DNA of 64,000 bases from Streptomyces sp. MJM8645 (GTDB lineage: Bacteria; Actinomycetota; Actinomycetes; Streptomycetales; Streptomycetaceae), in contig NZ_LJJF01000001.1 in NCBI RefSeq assembly GCF_001625365.1, positions 1,178,001 to 1,242,000 of the forward strand. The letters run 5' to 3'. Positions 1 through 7,960 of the stretch are shown here, one piece after another. Made by a program: the position numbers and the translations under genes. The notes under the pieces were generated by a model, which was not told the DNA's origin, did no database searches, and saw only the letters and a program-made list of their open reading frames with translations. The first letter of the stretch is position 1. Each line of letters starts with the position of its first letter.

Positions 1-27
1 CCCCCGGGAGGTACCCACCGCCGGGCG

Positions 28-1191
28 TCAGTGCCGGTCGTGCCGGTGCCCGTCCCCGGCTGCGGGCTCGCCGCCCATCATCCGGAGCATGGCGCGGCCG
101 CCGGTACGCAGGAAGCGGACGAGCAGGGCGGCGGCGAGGAGCAGGAAGGCGATGTTCAGCCAGGTCGTGTAGTTCCACTCGATGCCCGCCATCGGGATCT
201 CGGCCTCGCGCTGGTCGGGGACCAGGCCGAGCGCGCCGAAGAGGAACTCGACGGTGTAGCCGGCCGCCACCATGGCCGCGTAGAAGGTGCCGAGCAGGAA
301 CAGGGCCGTCCGACGCCCGTAGTACTTCCGGTAGATGTTGAGGATCGGCAGGATCAGCAGGTCCGCGAAGATGAACGCGACGACCCCGCCGAAGCTGATC
401 CCGCCCTTCCACAGCACCACCGCGAGCGGCACGTTGCCGATCGAGCAGACGAAGGACGCCATCGCCACCAGCGGGCCGACCAGCGGGCCCCACAGCCGGC
501 CGGCGAGCGGGTGGTCGGCGAAGAAGAACGCCTGCCAGAAGGAGTCCGGCACCCAGGCGGCGATGGCACCGGCGATGAGCAGCCCGAGGACGAGGTCCTT
601 GAGGATCGCCGCCCACTCCATCACGAACACGTGCGACACGGCCGTGACGCCCTGCCGGGACAGCAGCCGCCGGGCGAAGGAGCCCTCCCCCGCGACGGAC
701 ATGTCCATCGCCGCGTGGCCCTCCATCGAGCCGGCCAGGCCGCGTTCGGCCTGGGCGCGGGCCTCACGCAGCAGCCGGTCGCGCAGCAGCAGCCGGAAGA
801 GCAGGGCGAGGACGAGGATCATCACCGGCCCGCCGACGAACTCGGCCGCCGTGAACTGCCAGCCGAGCAACAGGGCCAGGATGACGCCGAGTTCGACGAC
901 CAGGTTGGTCGAGGCGATCTCGAAGGCCATCGCGGCGGTGAAGTCCGCGCCCTTGCGGAACAGCGAGCGGGCGAGGGCCACGGCCGCGTACGAGCAGGAG
1001 GAGGAGGCCGCGCCGAGGAGGGCGGCGACGCCGAGGGTGCGAGGGCGGTCGTCGCCGAGCAGCCGGACGACGGTGGACTTGCGGACGACGGCCTGGACGA
1101 CGGCGGAGAGCAGGAAGCCGAGGATCAGCGCCCAGGCGATCTCCCAGGTCATCGATCCGGCGATGGACAGCGCGTGCAGGATCGCGTGCAT
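28..1191 (-). CDS. Membrane permease, ArsP/UPF0718 (DUF318) family
   Basis: This 387-residue polytopic protein has two hydrophobic halves joined by a charged loop (about residues 140-185). Each half carries a small-residue/Cys motif (SSSCSYAAVALAR near residue 65, FVCSIGNVPLAVVLWKGG near 250), the layout of the two-domain UPF0718 permeases such as ArsP. Members export organoarsenicals or soft metals, but the substrate here is not readable. The C terminus is His/Asp-rich (GDGHRHDRH), which fits metal contact. It is transcribed towards the left window edge. A CsoR-like palindrome lies about 50 bp upstream of the ATG, so a copper or other soft-metal role is inferred. Family call is good; substrate is unknown. 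Confidence 0.8.
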   Translation of the reverse strand: MHAILHALSIAGSMTWEIAWALILGFLLSAVVQAVVRKSTVVRLLGDDRPRTLGVAALLGAASSSCSYAAVALARSLFRKGADFTAAMAFEIASTNLVVELGVILALLLGWQFTAAEFVGGPVMILVLALLFRLLLRDRLLREARAQAERGLAGSMEGHAAMDMSVAGEGSFARRLLSRQGVTAVSHVFVMEWAAILKDLVLGLLIAGAIAAWVPDSFWQAFFFADHPLAGRLWGPLVGPLVAMASFVCSIGNVPLAVVLWKGGISFGGVVAFIFADLLILPILNIYRKYYGRRTALFLLGTFYAAMVAAGYTVEFLFGALGLVPDQREAEIPMAGIEWNYTTWLNIAFLLLAAALLVRFLRTGGRAMLRMMGGEPAAGDGHRHDRH

Positions 1192-1241
1192 GGTGGGTCC
1201 GCCTTCCCTGGTGCCCCGGGTTCGCCAGCGCCGAGCACCAT

Positions 1242-1258
1242 ATACCCGTACCGGGTAT
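1242..1258. promoter_or_regulatory. CsoR-like operator upstream of the permease
   Basis: ATACCCGTACCGGGTAT is an inverted repeat of ATACCC/GGGTAT with a 5-nt centre, 51 bp upstream of the permease start. It resembles copper-sensing CsoR operators (TACCCC-GGGGTA type) and matches the architecture of the site in front of the copper chaperone at 2437-2451. The binding protein is inferred. Confidence 0.55.
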
Positions 1259-1330
1259 CATCCCTCGCAGCTCGCCGGGGGCCCGGCCGCTCCCCCGCCA
1301 GACCCCCGCCAGACCCCTGTCAGACCTCCG

Positions 1331-2272
1331 TCAGGCCGCCGCCAGCGGGGCCGACGGCTGCGCCGCCCGGTCCAGCCCGAGGTTGCGGTGGATCTCCAGG
1401 GCGGCGGTGGAGCGGTTCAGCGTGATGAAGTGCAGGCCGGGCGCACCCTCGCGGAGCAGGCGCTCGGCCATCCGGGTGGCGTGGTCGACGCCGATGCGGT
1501 GAGCGGTCGGCCGGTCGCCGCGGGCCGCCTCCAGCCGTGCGGCCAGGCCCGCCGGGAAGGAGGCGCCGCTGAGTTCGGCGAAGCGGGCGATCTGGCGGAC
1601 GTCGGTGGCCGGCATGATCTCCGGGATGACCGGGGTGTCACAGCCGGCCTCGGCGAGCCGGTCGCGCAGCCGCAGGTAGTGCTCGACGTCGAAGAACATC
1701 TGGGTGACGGCGTAGTCGGCGCCCGCCCGGCACTTGGCGACGAAGTGCCGGATGTCGTCCGCCCAGTTCGCCGAGCGCGGGTGGCGCTCCGGGAAGGCCG
1801 CCACCCCGACCGTGAACGCGCCGCAGCCCTTGACCAGTTCGACCAGTTCGGCGGCGTGCCGCAGGCCCCGGGGGTGCGGCTCCCAGACGCCGTTCGGGTT
1901 GCCGGGCGGGTCGCCGCGCAGGGCGAGGACGTCGCGGATCCCGACGTCCGCGTAGCGCCGCAGGACGGCCTGGAGCTCGGCGGTGGAGTGGCCGACGGCG
2001 GTCAGGTGGGCCACCGGCCGCAGCGTGGTCTGGGCGGCGATCCGCTCGGTGGTCTCGATGGTGCGGTCGCGCGAGGAGCCGCCGGCGCCGTAGGTGACGG
2101 AGACGAAGGTCGGCGCGACCGCCTCCACCCGCCGGATCGCGGCCCACAGGGAGCGCTCACCGGCGTCGTCCTTGGCGGGGAAGAACTCGAAGGAGTACGT
2201 CCGCTCGCCGGCCGCCAGGATCTCGCGCAGTCCGCGCGGGCCGCGCGCTCCGGGTCGGGTGGTGTGGTCCAT
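1331..2272 (-). CDS. metF: Methylenetetrahydrofolate reductase
   Basis: This 313-residue TIM-barrel flavoprotein reduces 5,10-methylene-THF to 5-methyl-THF for methionine synthesis. Family signatures are present: [10 protein letters not shown] near the N terminus with the catalytic Glu, [29 protein letters not shown], and a C-terminal FITLNRSTA segment. The length matches bacterial MetF. GAGGTG lies about 10 nt upstream of the ATG. Its stop is 140 bp from the permease start, and the permease has its own operator-like site, so the two genes are probably transcribed separately. Confidence 0.96.
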   Translation of the reverse strand: MDHTTRPGARGPRGLREILAAGERTYSFEFFPAKDDAGERSLWAAIRRVEAVAPTFVSVTYGAGGSSRDRTIETTERIAAQTTLRPVAHLTAVGHSTAELQAVLRRYADVGIRDVLALRGDPPGNPNGVWEPHPRGLRHAAELVELVKGCGAFTVGVAAFPERHPRSANWADDIRHFVAKCRAGADYAVTQMFFDVEHYLRLRDRLAEAGCDTPVIPEIMPATDVRQIARFAELSGASFPAGLAARLEAARGDRPTAHRIGVDHATRMAERLLREGAPGLHFITLNRSTAALEIHRNLGLDRAAQPSAPLAAA

Positions 2273-2436
2273 GGGGTGTCACCTCGGGTGATGGGGGTCG
2301 GCCGCCTGCCGGGGCCGGCCGCCGGGATGCGGGCGGCCGCTTCCACCCTGCCGGAAGGGCGCAACGAGATTGCCACAAGGATCAGTTGACGATCGGTCGA
2401 GTCCGCTTCACGGCCATCGCGAACGACGCCCTCAGT

Positions 2437-2451
2437 TACCCCTGGGGGGTA
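2437..2451. promoter_or_regulatory. CsoR-type copper operator in the copZ promoter
   Basis: TACCCCTGGGGGGTA is an inverted repeat of TACCCC/GGGGTA with a 3-nt centre, the classical actinobacterial CsoR operator form. It lies about 74 bp upstream of the copper chaperone start. Copper-responsive derepression is the expected control; no csoR gene lies in the window. Confidence 0.8.
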
Positions 2452-2524
2452 TGGTACGTTCTCCAGGCGAAGCGGCCGACCGCACCCGCGGCCGGCGCCG
2501 GGCACTGATGACAGGAGCACCCCC

Positions 2525-2872
2525 ATGTCCGAGACCACCGTCACCGTCGAGTCCCCCGCCACCGAGACCGCCGCCTCCTGCTGCGGCTCCTGCGGCACCG
2601 GCGCCACCGAGGCCCCCGCCGCCGGAACCGCCGGGCGGGCCGTCTTCCAGGTCAAGGGCATGACCTGCGGCCACTGCGTCACCTCGGTGACCGCCGAACT
2701 GCGGAAGATCGACGGCATCACCGACGTCGCCGTGGACCTCGCCACCGGCAAGGTCACCGTCGACAGCACCCTGCCGCTCGCCGACGAGGCCGTCGCCGCC
2801 GCCATCGACGAGGCCGTCGCCGCCGCCATCGACGAGGCCGGCTACGACCTGGTCGGCCGCCTCGACGGCTAG
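2525..2872 (+). CDS. copZ: Copper chaperone, CopZ-like HMA protein
   Basis: The 115-residue protein has a heavy-metal-associated domain (about residues 38-115) with the metal site GMTCGHC near residue 45. It should bind Cu(I) through two Cys and hand it to an efflux ATPase, which is not in this window. The N-terminal extension (1-37) contains a second Cys cluster, SCCGSCG, absent from minimal CopZ proteins and possibly an extra metal site. The last helix carries an exact 8-residue duplication (DEAVAAAI twice). AGGAG precedes the ATG, and the promoter holds a CsoR-type operator. Confidence 0.9.
   Translation: MSETTVTVESPATETAASCCGSCGTGATEAPAAGTAGRAVFQVKGMTCGHCVTSVTAELRKIDGITDVAVDLATGKVTVDSTLPLADEAVAAAIDEAVAAAIDEAGYDLVGRLDG
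2783..2830 (+). repeat. Perfect 24-bp tandem duplication inside copZ
   Basis: Positions 2783-2806 and 2807-2830 are identical and in frame, and a third partial copy starts at 2831. The repeat adds eight residues to the C-terminal helix of the chaperone. The absence of silent differences points to a recent slippage event. Confidence 0.9.
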
Positions 2873-3048
2873 GTCCTGTCGCCCGAACGCCCCCGACGGC
2901 AGGGCCGCCGGGGGGGGTTCGACTTACGGGGTGGGGGTATGCCCGGCGGGATGCGCCCGGCGGGATGCGCGCCGGACAGGCCCCGGTGAAACCCTGACCG
3001 GAGGAGGTGAAATCGCTACCATCGGGACCAACGGGACAAGCAGCAGCG

Positions 3049-3085
3049 GAATCCAACGATCCACGTAAATACGACAGTTGGATTC
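3049..3085. promoter_or_regulatory. Inverted repeat in the P450 leader, possible operator
   Basis: GAATCCAAC (3049-3057) and GTTGGATTC (3077-3085) form a perfect 9-bp inverted repeat with a 19-nt spacer, ending 36 bp before the P450 start. The spacing suits a dimeric repressor or a short leader hairpin. The binding protein is unknown. Confidence 0.4.
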
Positions 3086-3121
3086 TCATCCCGCGCCGGA
3101 CCGCCGACCCCGAAGGGACCC

Positions 3122-4333
3122 ATGTCCACCGCCGCACCCGCCCTCCCCCCGTTGCACCGACTCCCCGTCACCCCCGCCCAGCCGCCCCACCCCACCACCC
3201 TCCCCGACGGCACCCCCGCCTGGCTGGTCACCCGCTACCACGACGTCCGCCAGACCCTCACCGACCCCCGCTTCACCCGCGGCGACCTGGCCACCGTCGG
3301 CACCCCCGGCGGCGGCGCCGACGTCTCCAGCAACCCGGCGTCGATGTTCAACCAGGACGGGCCGGAACACCGCCGACTGCGCAGCACCGTCCAACGGGCC
3401 TTCACCGCACGCGCCATCGCCGGCTGGCAGCCCTGGGTCGCGGAGGGCGTCCAGCAGGCCGTCGACGCCCTCGCGGCCGGCGGCACCCCCGCCGACCTGG
3501 TCACCGCCTTCACCCGGCCGGTGCCCTTCGCCGTCACCAGCCGCCTGATGGGGCTCGACGGCGACGGCCCGGACCGCCTCGACGAGCAACGGCTCCGCCG
3601 CTGGACCAGGGCGATCCTCGCCGACGGCACCCCGGCCGACGGCGGCGACGCGACCGACGGCGCCCTGGACCCGGCCGAGGCGCTCGCCGAATACGCCGCC
3701 TACACCGGCGAGTTGATCGCCCGCCGGCGCCACCACCCCGGCGAGGACCTGGTCAGCCGCCTCGTCCAGGCCGCCGACCAGGACGGCGACGTCCCCGAGG
3801 AGTCACTCGTCTACCTGGTCTGCGGGCTCACCGCCAGCGGCAACGAGAGCGTCACCGGCGCCCTCGGCAACGCCCTCGTCTACCTGCTCGGCGAACGCCC
3901 CGAGGACTGGCCCCGCCTCGCCGATCCCGACACCACCGAACGCGTCACCGAACGCCTCCTGCACTTCATCCCGCTCGGCGACGACGAGGCCACCACCCGG
4001 CGCGCCACCGAACCGGTCGACCTCGGCGGCGTCCACATCCCCGCCGGCGCCGTCCTCGCCGTCAGCCTCGGCAGTGCCAACCGCGACGCCGCCGTCTTCC
4101 CCGACGGCCTCGACGCCGGCCTCGACCACCCCCTGCCCGCCCCGACCCTCGCCTTCAGCGCCGGCCCCCACTACTGCCTCGGCGCCTGGCGGATGCGCCT
4201 GGAAATGCGCGAATCCCTCCGCCGCCTCGCCACCGCCCTCCCGGGCCTGCGCCTCACCACCCCCGTCGACCGGCTCACCTGGCAACTCGGCACCACCACC
4301 CGCAGCCCCGCCCAGCTGCCGGTCACCTGGTAG
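3122..4333 (+). CDS. Cytochrome P450 lacking a canonical ExxR motif
   Basis: This 403-residue soluble bacterial P450 has the heme-ligand loop FSAGPHYCLG with Cys352 and an I-helix element SGNES (about 239-243). The stretch VSLGSANRD (about 314-322), typical of actinobacterial CYPs, is also present. The K-helix reads ERLLH (277-281) where EELLR is expected, so both residues of the nearly invariant Glu-x-x-Arg pair are missing. The CYP157 family of streptomycetes is known to lack ExxR, so the protein may still fold. The substrate cannot be inferred, and no ferredoxin or reductase gene is adjacent. Confidence 0.93.
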   Translation: MSTAAPALPPLHRLPVTPAQPPHPTTLPDGTPAWLVTRYHDVRQTLTDPRFTRGDLATVGTPGGGADVSSNPASMFNQDGPEHRRLRSTVQRAFTARAIAGWQPWVAEGVQQAVDALAAGGTPADLVTAFTRPVPFAVTSRLMGLDGDGPDRLDEQRLRRWTRAILADGTPADGGDATDGALDPAEALAEYAAYTGELIARRRHHPGEDLVSRLVQAADQDGDVPEESLVYLVCGLTASGNESVTGALGNALVYLLGERPEDWPRLADPDTTERVTERLLHFIPLGDDEATTRRATEPVDLGGVHIPAGAVLAVSLGSANRDAAVFPDGLDAGLDHPLPAPTLAFSAGPHYCLGAWRMRLEMRESLRRLATALPGLRLTTPVDRLTWQLGTTTRSPAQLPVTW

Positions 4334-4402
4334 CCGGGGGCGCGGGGCCGCCCGCAGCGAGCAGCCCGCGTCGACCCCCGGGCCGTCGCGGGCGAACCGT
4401 CC

Positions 4403-5647
4403 TCAACCCCAGAGCTGCTCGCCCAGCGTGGCGCCCTCGGGGGCGCCGGGCAGGACGTAGGCGACGGCGGAGGCCTGGTGCTGGACGAACGGGTTGAGGG
4501 CGTCGCGGGTGGCGAGGCGGGTCTGGACGCGGGTGAACTGGGCGGGGTCGCGCATGAAGGCGCAGAAGAGCAGGCCGCGGTCGTCCGGGCCGTCGTCGTA
4601 GCTGTAGCCGCGGCGGAGCATGCGCGCGCCGCCGTCGAGGCGGGGGCTGCTGAGCCGGACGTGGGCGGTGGCGGGGATGACGTAGGAGCCGTCCGGGTTC
4701 TTGGCGTAGACGTCCGGTTCGTCGTGTTCGGCGCTGCCGGTGAGCGGGGCGCCGTCGCCCGCGCGGCGGCCGATGGCCAGGTCGCGCCGGTCCGCGGGGA
4801 GGGCCGCGAAGGCGGCGACGTCCATCCGGATCCGCCGGTAGACCAGGACGGTGCCGTTCTCGTGCGCGCCCGCCGGGCCCCAGACCCACTGCCGGGCGGT
4901 CGGCTCGTCGGGGTTGGCGGTGCCGTCCTTGAAGCCGAACAGGTTGCGGGCGGTGCTGCCCGGGGCGGTGGCGGGCAGGAAGCCGGACTGGGTCCAGCGG
5001 GGCGTGGCCCCGGCGGCGCGGGCGGCGGTGGTGGCGAGTTCGGCGACGACGGTCAGCGTCCAGCGGTCGGCGCCGCAGAGTTGGAGGAGGACGTCGCCGC
5101 CGCCGCGCGCCGGGTCGAGGCGGTCGCCGGCGAAGGCCGGCAGGTCGGCGAGCGCGGTCGGGACGTTCAGGCCGAGCCGGGCGGCGAGGTCGGGGCCGAC
5201 GCCCACCAGGCTGGTGAGCCGGGCCGGTTCGGCGCCCTGGAGCCGCAGGTCCGGCGACGTCCCGGCGGTCGCGGCGGCCAGCAGCCGGGTGAGGTCCGCG
5301 AGCAGGCCGCGCAGGGCGTCCCGGCCGCCGGCGGTGGTGGCGGGTGCGAGGTCGAAGGCCAGCAGCTGGGTGGCGGGTTGCGGGGGTGTGGTCACGCCGG
5401 CCTGGCGGGGGCCGTGGAAGAGGGGCGCCGGGTCGGGCGGCGGGGCCGCCGGGTGCTGCTGCGCGGAGCCGTCGTGGCCGCCGTGCGCCAACGCCTGGAC
5501 GCCGGCGCCGAGTCCGGCGGCGAGCACCGCTCCGGCCGCGAGCAGCGCCCTCCGCTCGACACCGGGTCCGGCGGCTTCCGTCTGTTTCCGCACTTTTCCG
5601 GTTTCGGCATGCATGGGCGACATTGGAGACGATAGAACACCTCTCAT
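4403..5647 (-). CDS. DyP-type heme peroxidase (EfeB/DtpA-like), exported
   Basis: The 414-residue protein starts with a Tat-like leader (ERRALLAAGAVLAAG, about residues 31-45) followed by a His-rich stretch (HGGHDGSAQQH). The DyP signature GFKDG (GxxDG, distal Asp) is present. A downstream HVRL supplies the likely proximal His, and RMLRRGYSY holds the conserved Arg. Members oxidise dyes and phenols or act in iron or copper handling; in Streptomyces, DtpA-like proteins work with copper oxidases. AGGA lies 5 nt upstream of the first ATG (5647), supporting that start; Met9 at 5623 is an alternative. The first codon overlaps the divergent lipoprotein's start in one CATG. Confidence 0.9.
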   Translation of the reverse strand: MRGVLSSPMSPMHAETGKVRKQTEAAGPGVERRALLAAGAVLAAGLGAGVQALAHGGHDGSAQQHPAAPPPDPAPLFHGPRQAGVTTPPQPATQLLAFDLAPATTAGGRDALRGLLADLTRLLAAATAGTSPDLRLQGAEPARLTSLVGVGPDLAARLGLNVPTALADLPAFAGDRLDPARGGGDVLLQLCGADRWTLTVVAELATTAARAAGATPRWTQSGFLPATAPGSTARNLFGFKDGTANPDEPTARQWVWGPAGAHENGTVLVYRRIRMDVAAFAALPADRRDLAIGRRAGDGAPLTGSAEHDEPDVYAKNPDGSYVIPATAHVRLSSPRLDGGARMLRRGYSYDDGPDDRGLLFCAFMRDPAQFTRVQTRLATRDALNPFVQHQASAVAYVLPGAPEGATLGEQLWG

Positions 5648-7010
5648 GCAAATCCTGATGATGCGTCACCCCACTCGGCGGCCCTCACCTGCACGTGCCC
5701 CGAGATCCCTGCGACGGCTGTCCGCGGCGCTGCTCGCCACCACCCTGGCGCTGGCCGGCTGCGCGGCATCGGGCTCCTCCTCCGACGAGGCCCGCCATCC
5801 GGCCGGTACGGTCATCCAGGTCCCGGAGGACTTCCCCACCGTGCAGCAGGCCGTGGACGTCGCGCGCGAGGGCGAAACCGTGCTGGTCCACCCGGGCGTG
5901 TACCCGGAGAGCGTCCGGATCACCAAGCCGCGCATCGTCCTGCGCGGGACGGACCGCAACACCGTCGTCCTCAACGGCGGGGTGCGGCTCGTCAACGGCA
6001 TCACCGTCACCGGCGCCGGCTCGGTGGTGGAGAACCTCACCGTGCACGGCTACCTCGCCAACGGCGTCCTGTTCACCGGCGTCACCGACGAGCACCTGCA
6101 ACGGCACGGCGCCGGCGGCTCCGCGTACGACCCGCTGGACACCAACCGCTTCCCGCCCGTCCAGGGCTTCCGGGCCTCCCGGGTGACGGCGTACGACAAC
6201 GGCCTGTACGGCATCTACGCCTTCGACGCGCGCGGCGGCGTGATCGAGGACTCCTACGCCTCCGGGCAGGCCGACTCCGGGATCTACGTCGGCCAGTGCA
6301 AGCCCTGCGACACCCTCGTGCACGGCAACACCGTGGAGCGCAACGCGGTCGGCATCGAGCTGACCAACGCCTCCGACGGGCTCAGCATCCTCGGCAACCG
6401 GGTGGTCGGCAACCGGGTCGGCGTGACGGTGAACTCCAACGACCTGGAGTCCCTCGCCCCGCAGCACGGCGCGGTGATCGCCGGAAACGTGATCACCGAC
6501 AACAACGCCGCCGACACCCCGGAGCAGGCGGACGGCGGCTTCGGCATCGGCCTCGGGATCGGCGGCGGCACCGCGAACCAGGTGCTGCGCAACCTCGTCC
6601 AGGGGAACCGCGCCGCCGGGATCATCGTCACCGACCCGCCCGGACACCCGGCGAGCGGCAACCGCGTCGAGGGCAACCGCGCCACGGGCAACGGCGTCGA
6701 CCTCGTGCTGGCCTCCACCGACCCCGGCAACTGCTTCACCGGCAACACGCCCGACACCCAGAGCCCGGACCGGTTGGAGGGCCAGGCGGCGTGCGGGGCG
6801 CAGGGCCGCGGCCCGCTCCCCGGCGGGCGGCCCGCCACCGTCATGGCGCCGCCCGGCGTGCCGTTCCACCAGGTGCAGGCCCCGGCCGCGCAGCCCTCCC
6901 TGCCCGACCCGTCGGCGCCGGGCCGGCCGGCGACGGACCTGCCGGGGCCCGTTGACCCGGACCGCTACGCCCTGCCCACGGACGCCGCCGCCGTGCCGCA
7001 ACCCCGGTGA
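5646..7010 (+). CDS. Right-handed beta-helix (NosD/pectin-lyase-fold) lipoprotein
   Basis: The 454-residue protein has a lipoprotein signal with lipobox LAGC, so it should be anchored to the outer face of the membrane. It then opens with IQVPEDFPTVQQAVD and GETVLVHPGVYPESV, the standard start of NosD/CASH beta-helix domains. Repeated rungs such as GNTVERNAVGIEL and GNRVVGNRVGVTV follow. The tail is Pro-rich. It could bind carbohydrate or metal-loaded partners; no catalytic site is recognisable. ATGs at 5646, 5658 and 5661 are all in frame and none has a clear Shine-Dalgarno, so the exact start is uncertain. It is divergent from the DyP gene. Confidence 0.8.
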   Translation: MQILMMRHPTRRPSPARAPRSLRRLSAALLATTLALAGCAASGSSSDEARHPAGTVIQVPEDFPTVQQAVDVAREGETVLVHPGVYPESVRITKPRIVLRGTDRNTVVLNGGVRLVNGITVTGAGSVVENLTVHGYLANGVLFTGVTDEHLQRHGAGGSAYDPLDTNRFPPVQGFRASRVTAYDNGLYGIYAFDARGGVIEDSYASGQADSGIYVGQCKPCDTLVHGNTVERNAVGIELTNASDGLSILGNRVVGNRVGVTVNSNDLESLAPQHGAVIAGNVITDNNAADTPEQADGGFGIGLGIGGGTANQVLRNLVQGNRAAGIIVTDPPGHPASGNRVEGNRATGNGVDLVLASTDPGNCFTGNTPDTQSPDRLEGQAACGAQGRGPLPGGRPATVMAPPGVPFHQVQAPAAQPSLPDPSAPGRPATDLPGPVDPDRYALPTDAAAVPQPR

Positions 7011-7061
7011 GCCCGGGCCCCGGTGAGCCGCGGCCCCGGCGGCCCTAGCGGCCCCGAGGCC

Positions 7062-7826
7062 TCACCCGGCGGCCCACGGCGCCTCCGGCATCCGCACGCC
7101 GTCCTGCCGCCCGGTGAGGTCGACGGTCGTCGGGGTGCCCAGGCCGGGCATCCGCATGGTGACCCGGCGCAGCGAGCCGTCGCCGTCGACCCAGTAGGTG
7201 AGCGGCGACGGCCCGCCGTCCGGGGCCGCGCCCTGGGCGCGCGGGCCGGAGAAGCGGTCGTAGTCGCGGCCGTCGATGCGGTCCCGGCCGAGCAGGCGCG
7301 CCCCGGACTGGGCGAGCAGCAGCGGGTTGTCCGGCCGGTCGGCGCCGAGGCGGACCAGCAGGCCGAGCCCGGCGTCCAGCGGGTCCGCCGTGTAGGAGCG
7401 CGGCGACCAGCCGGAGCGGGGGACGTGCTCGGCCTGCTCCCAGGCGGGGCCGGAGCCGGCCGGCTCCGGGGCCAGCCCGAGGCCGTCGCCGTCCCAGATG
7501 ATCAGGCCGTGGTCGAGCTGGCCCGAGGCCCCGGAGACCTGGTAGCGGCCCACCCCCCGGCGGGTGCGGTAGTCCACCACCCCCTCCACCCGGATCTGCA
7601 CACCGCCGCCCTCCGCCGCGGTGAGCGCCACCGCCGCCGGGCTGGCCTGGTACAGCGTCAGCCGGGACAGCGCCAGCCGGGACGCCTCGTCCATGGTCAC
7701 CGCCCGTTCCTCCGGTTCGCCCCAGGCCGTCACCCCGAGGGCCGTGGCCCCGGCGACCACCACCGCGCCGACCACCCCGACGAGCAGGCCCAGCCGCGCC
7801 CTCTTCCCGATCTTCCTACGGGCCAT
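7062..7826 (-). CDS. Membrane-anchored extracytoplasmic protein of unknown function
   Basis: The 254-residue protein has a basic start (MARRKIGKRAR), one transmembrane segment (about 11-33) and an exported region. The latter resembles the beta-sheet-rich LppX/LprG/LolA-type lipoproteins of actinobacteria (VQIRVEGVVDYRTRRGVGRYQVSG). No lipobox Cys is visible. The start is well supported by GGAGGAGGG 7 nt upstream. It lies downstream of the LPNTG protein on the same strand, but a strong terminator separates them. Function is not assigned. Confidence 0.7.
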   Translation of the reverse strand: MARRKIGKRARLGLLVGVVGAVVVAGATALGVTAWGEPEERAVTMDEASRLALSRLTLYQASPAAVALTAAEGGGVQIRVEGVVDYRTRRGVGRYQVSGASGQLDHGLIIWDGDGLGLAPEPAGSGPAWEQAEHVPRSGWSPRSYTADPLDAGLGLLVRLGADRPDNPLLLAQSGARLLGRDRIDGRDYDRFSGPRAQGAAPDGGPSPLTYWVDGDGSLRRVTMRMPGLGTPTTVDLTGRQDGVRMPEAPWAAG

Positions 7827-7907
7827 CTGGCAGCCCTCCTCCTGGTCAGCACCGTCGTACTGGTCGTGACCGTCGTACTTGTCGTCACTGTCGTGCGAAC
7901 GAGCGGC

Positions 7908-7946
7908 GGGCGGGCCCGTGGCATGACTCGCGCCACGGGCCCGCCC
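7908..7946 (-). terminator. Strong hairpin terminator after the LPNTG protein gene
   Basis: Positions 7908-7922 and 7932-7946 are a perfect 15-bp inverted repeat with a 9-nt loop, 15 bp beyond the stop of the leftward wall-protein gene. There is no U-tract, which is usual for Streptomyces terminators. Upstream of it (about 7850-7900) is a short degenerate repeat of a gtcgt-rich unit. Confidence 0.8.
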
Positions 7947-7960
7947 CTCCTCACCGCTTC

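Noticed and set aside
31..2389. Long rightward open frames of 464 and 684 codons across the permease and metF genes
   Set aside because: They are antisense shadows produced by high GC; their translations are Arg/Gly/Pro-rich, and the opposite strand encodes recognisable proteins.
3007..4497. A 496-codon frame starting GTG at 3007 right after GGAGGAGG
   Set aside because: The ribosome-binding-like site is attractive, but the product is Arg/Pro/His-rich and runs out of frame through the P450 gene. At most a short leader peptide is possible.
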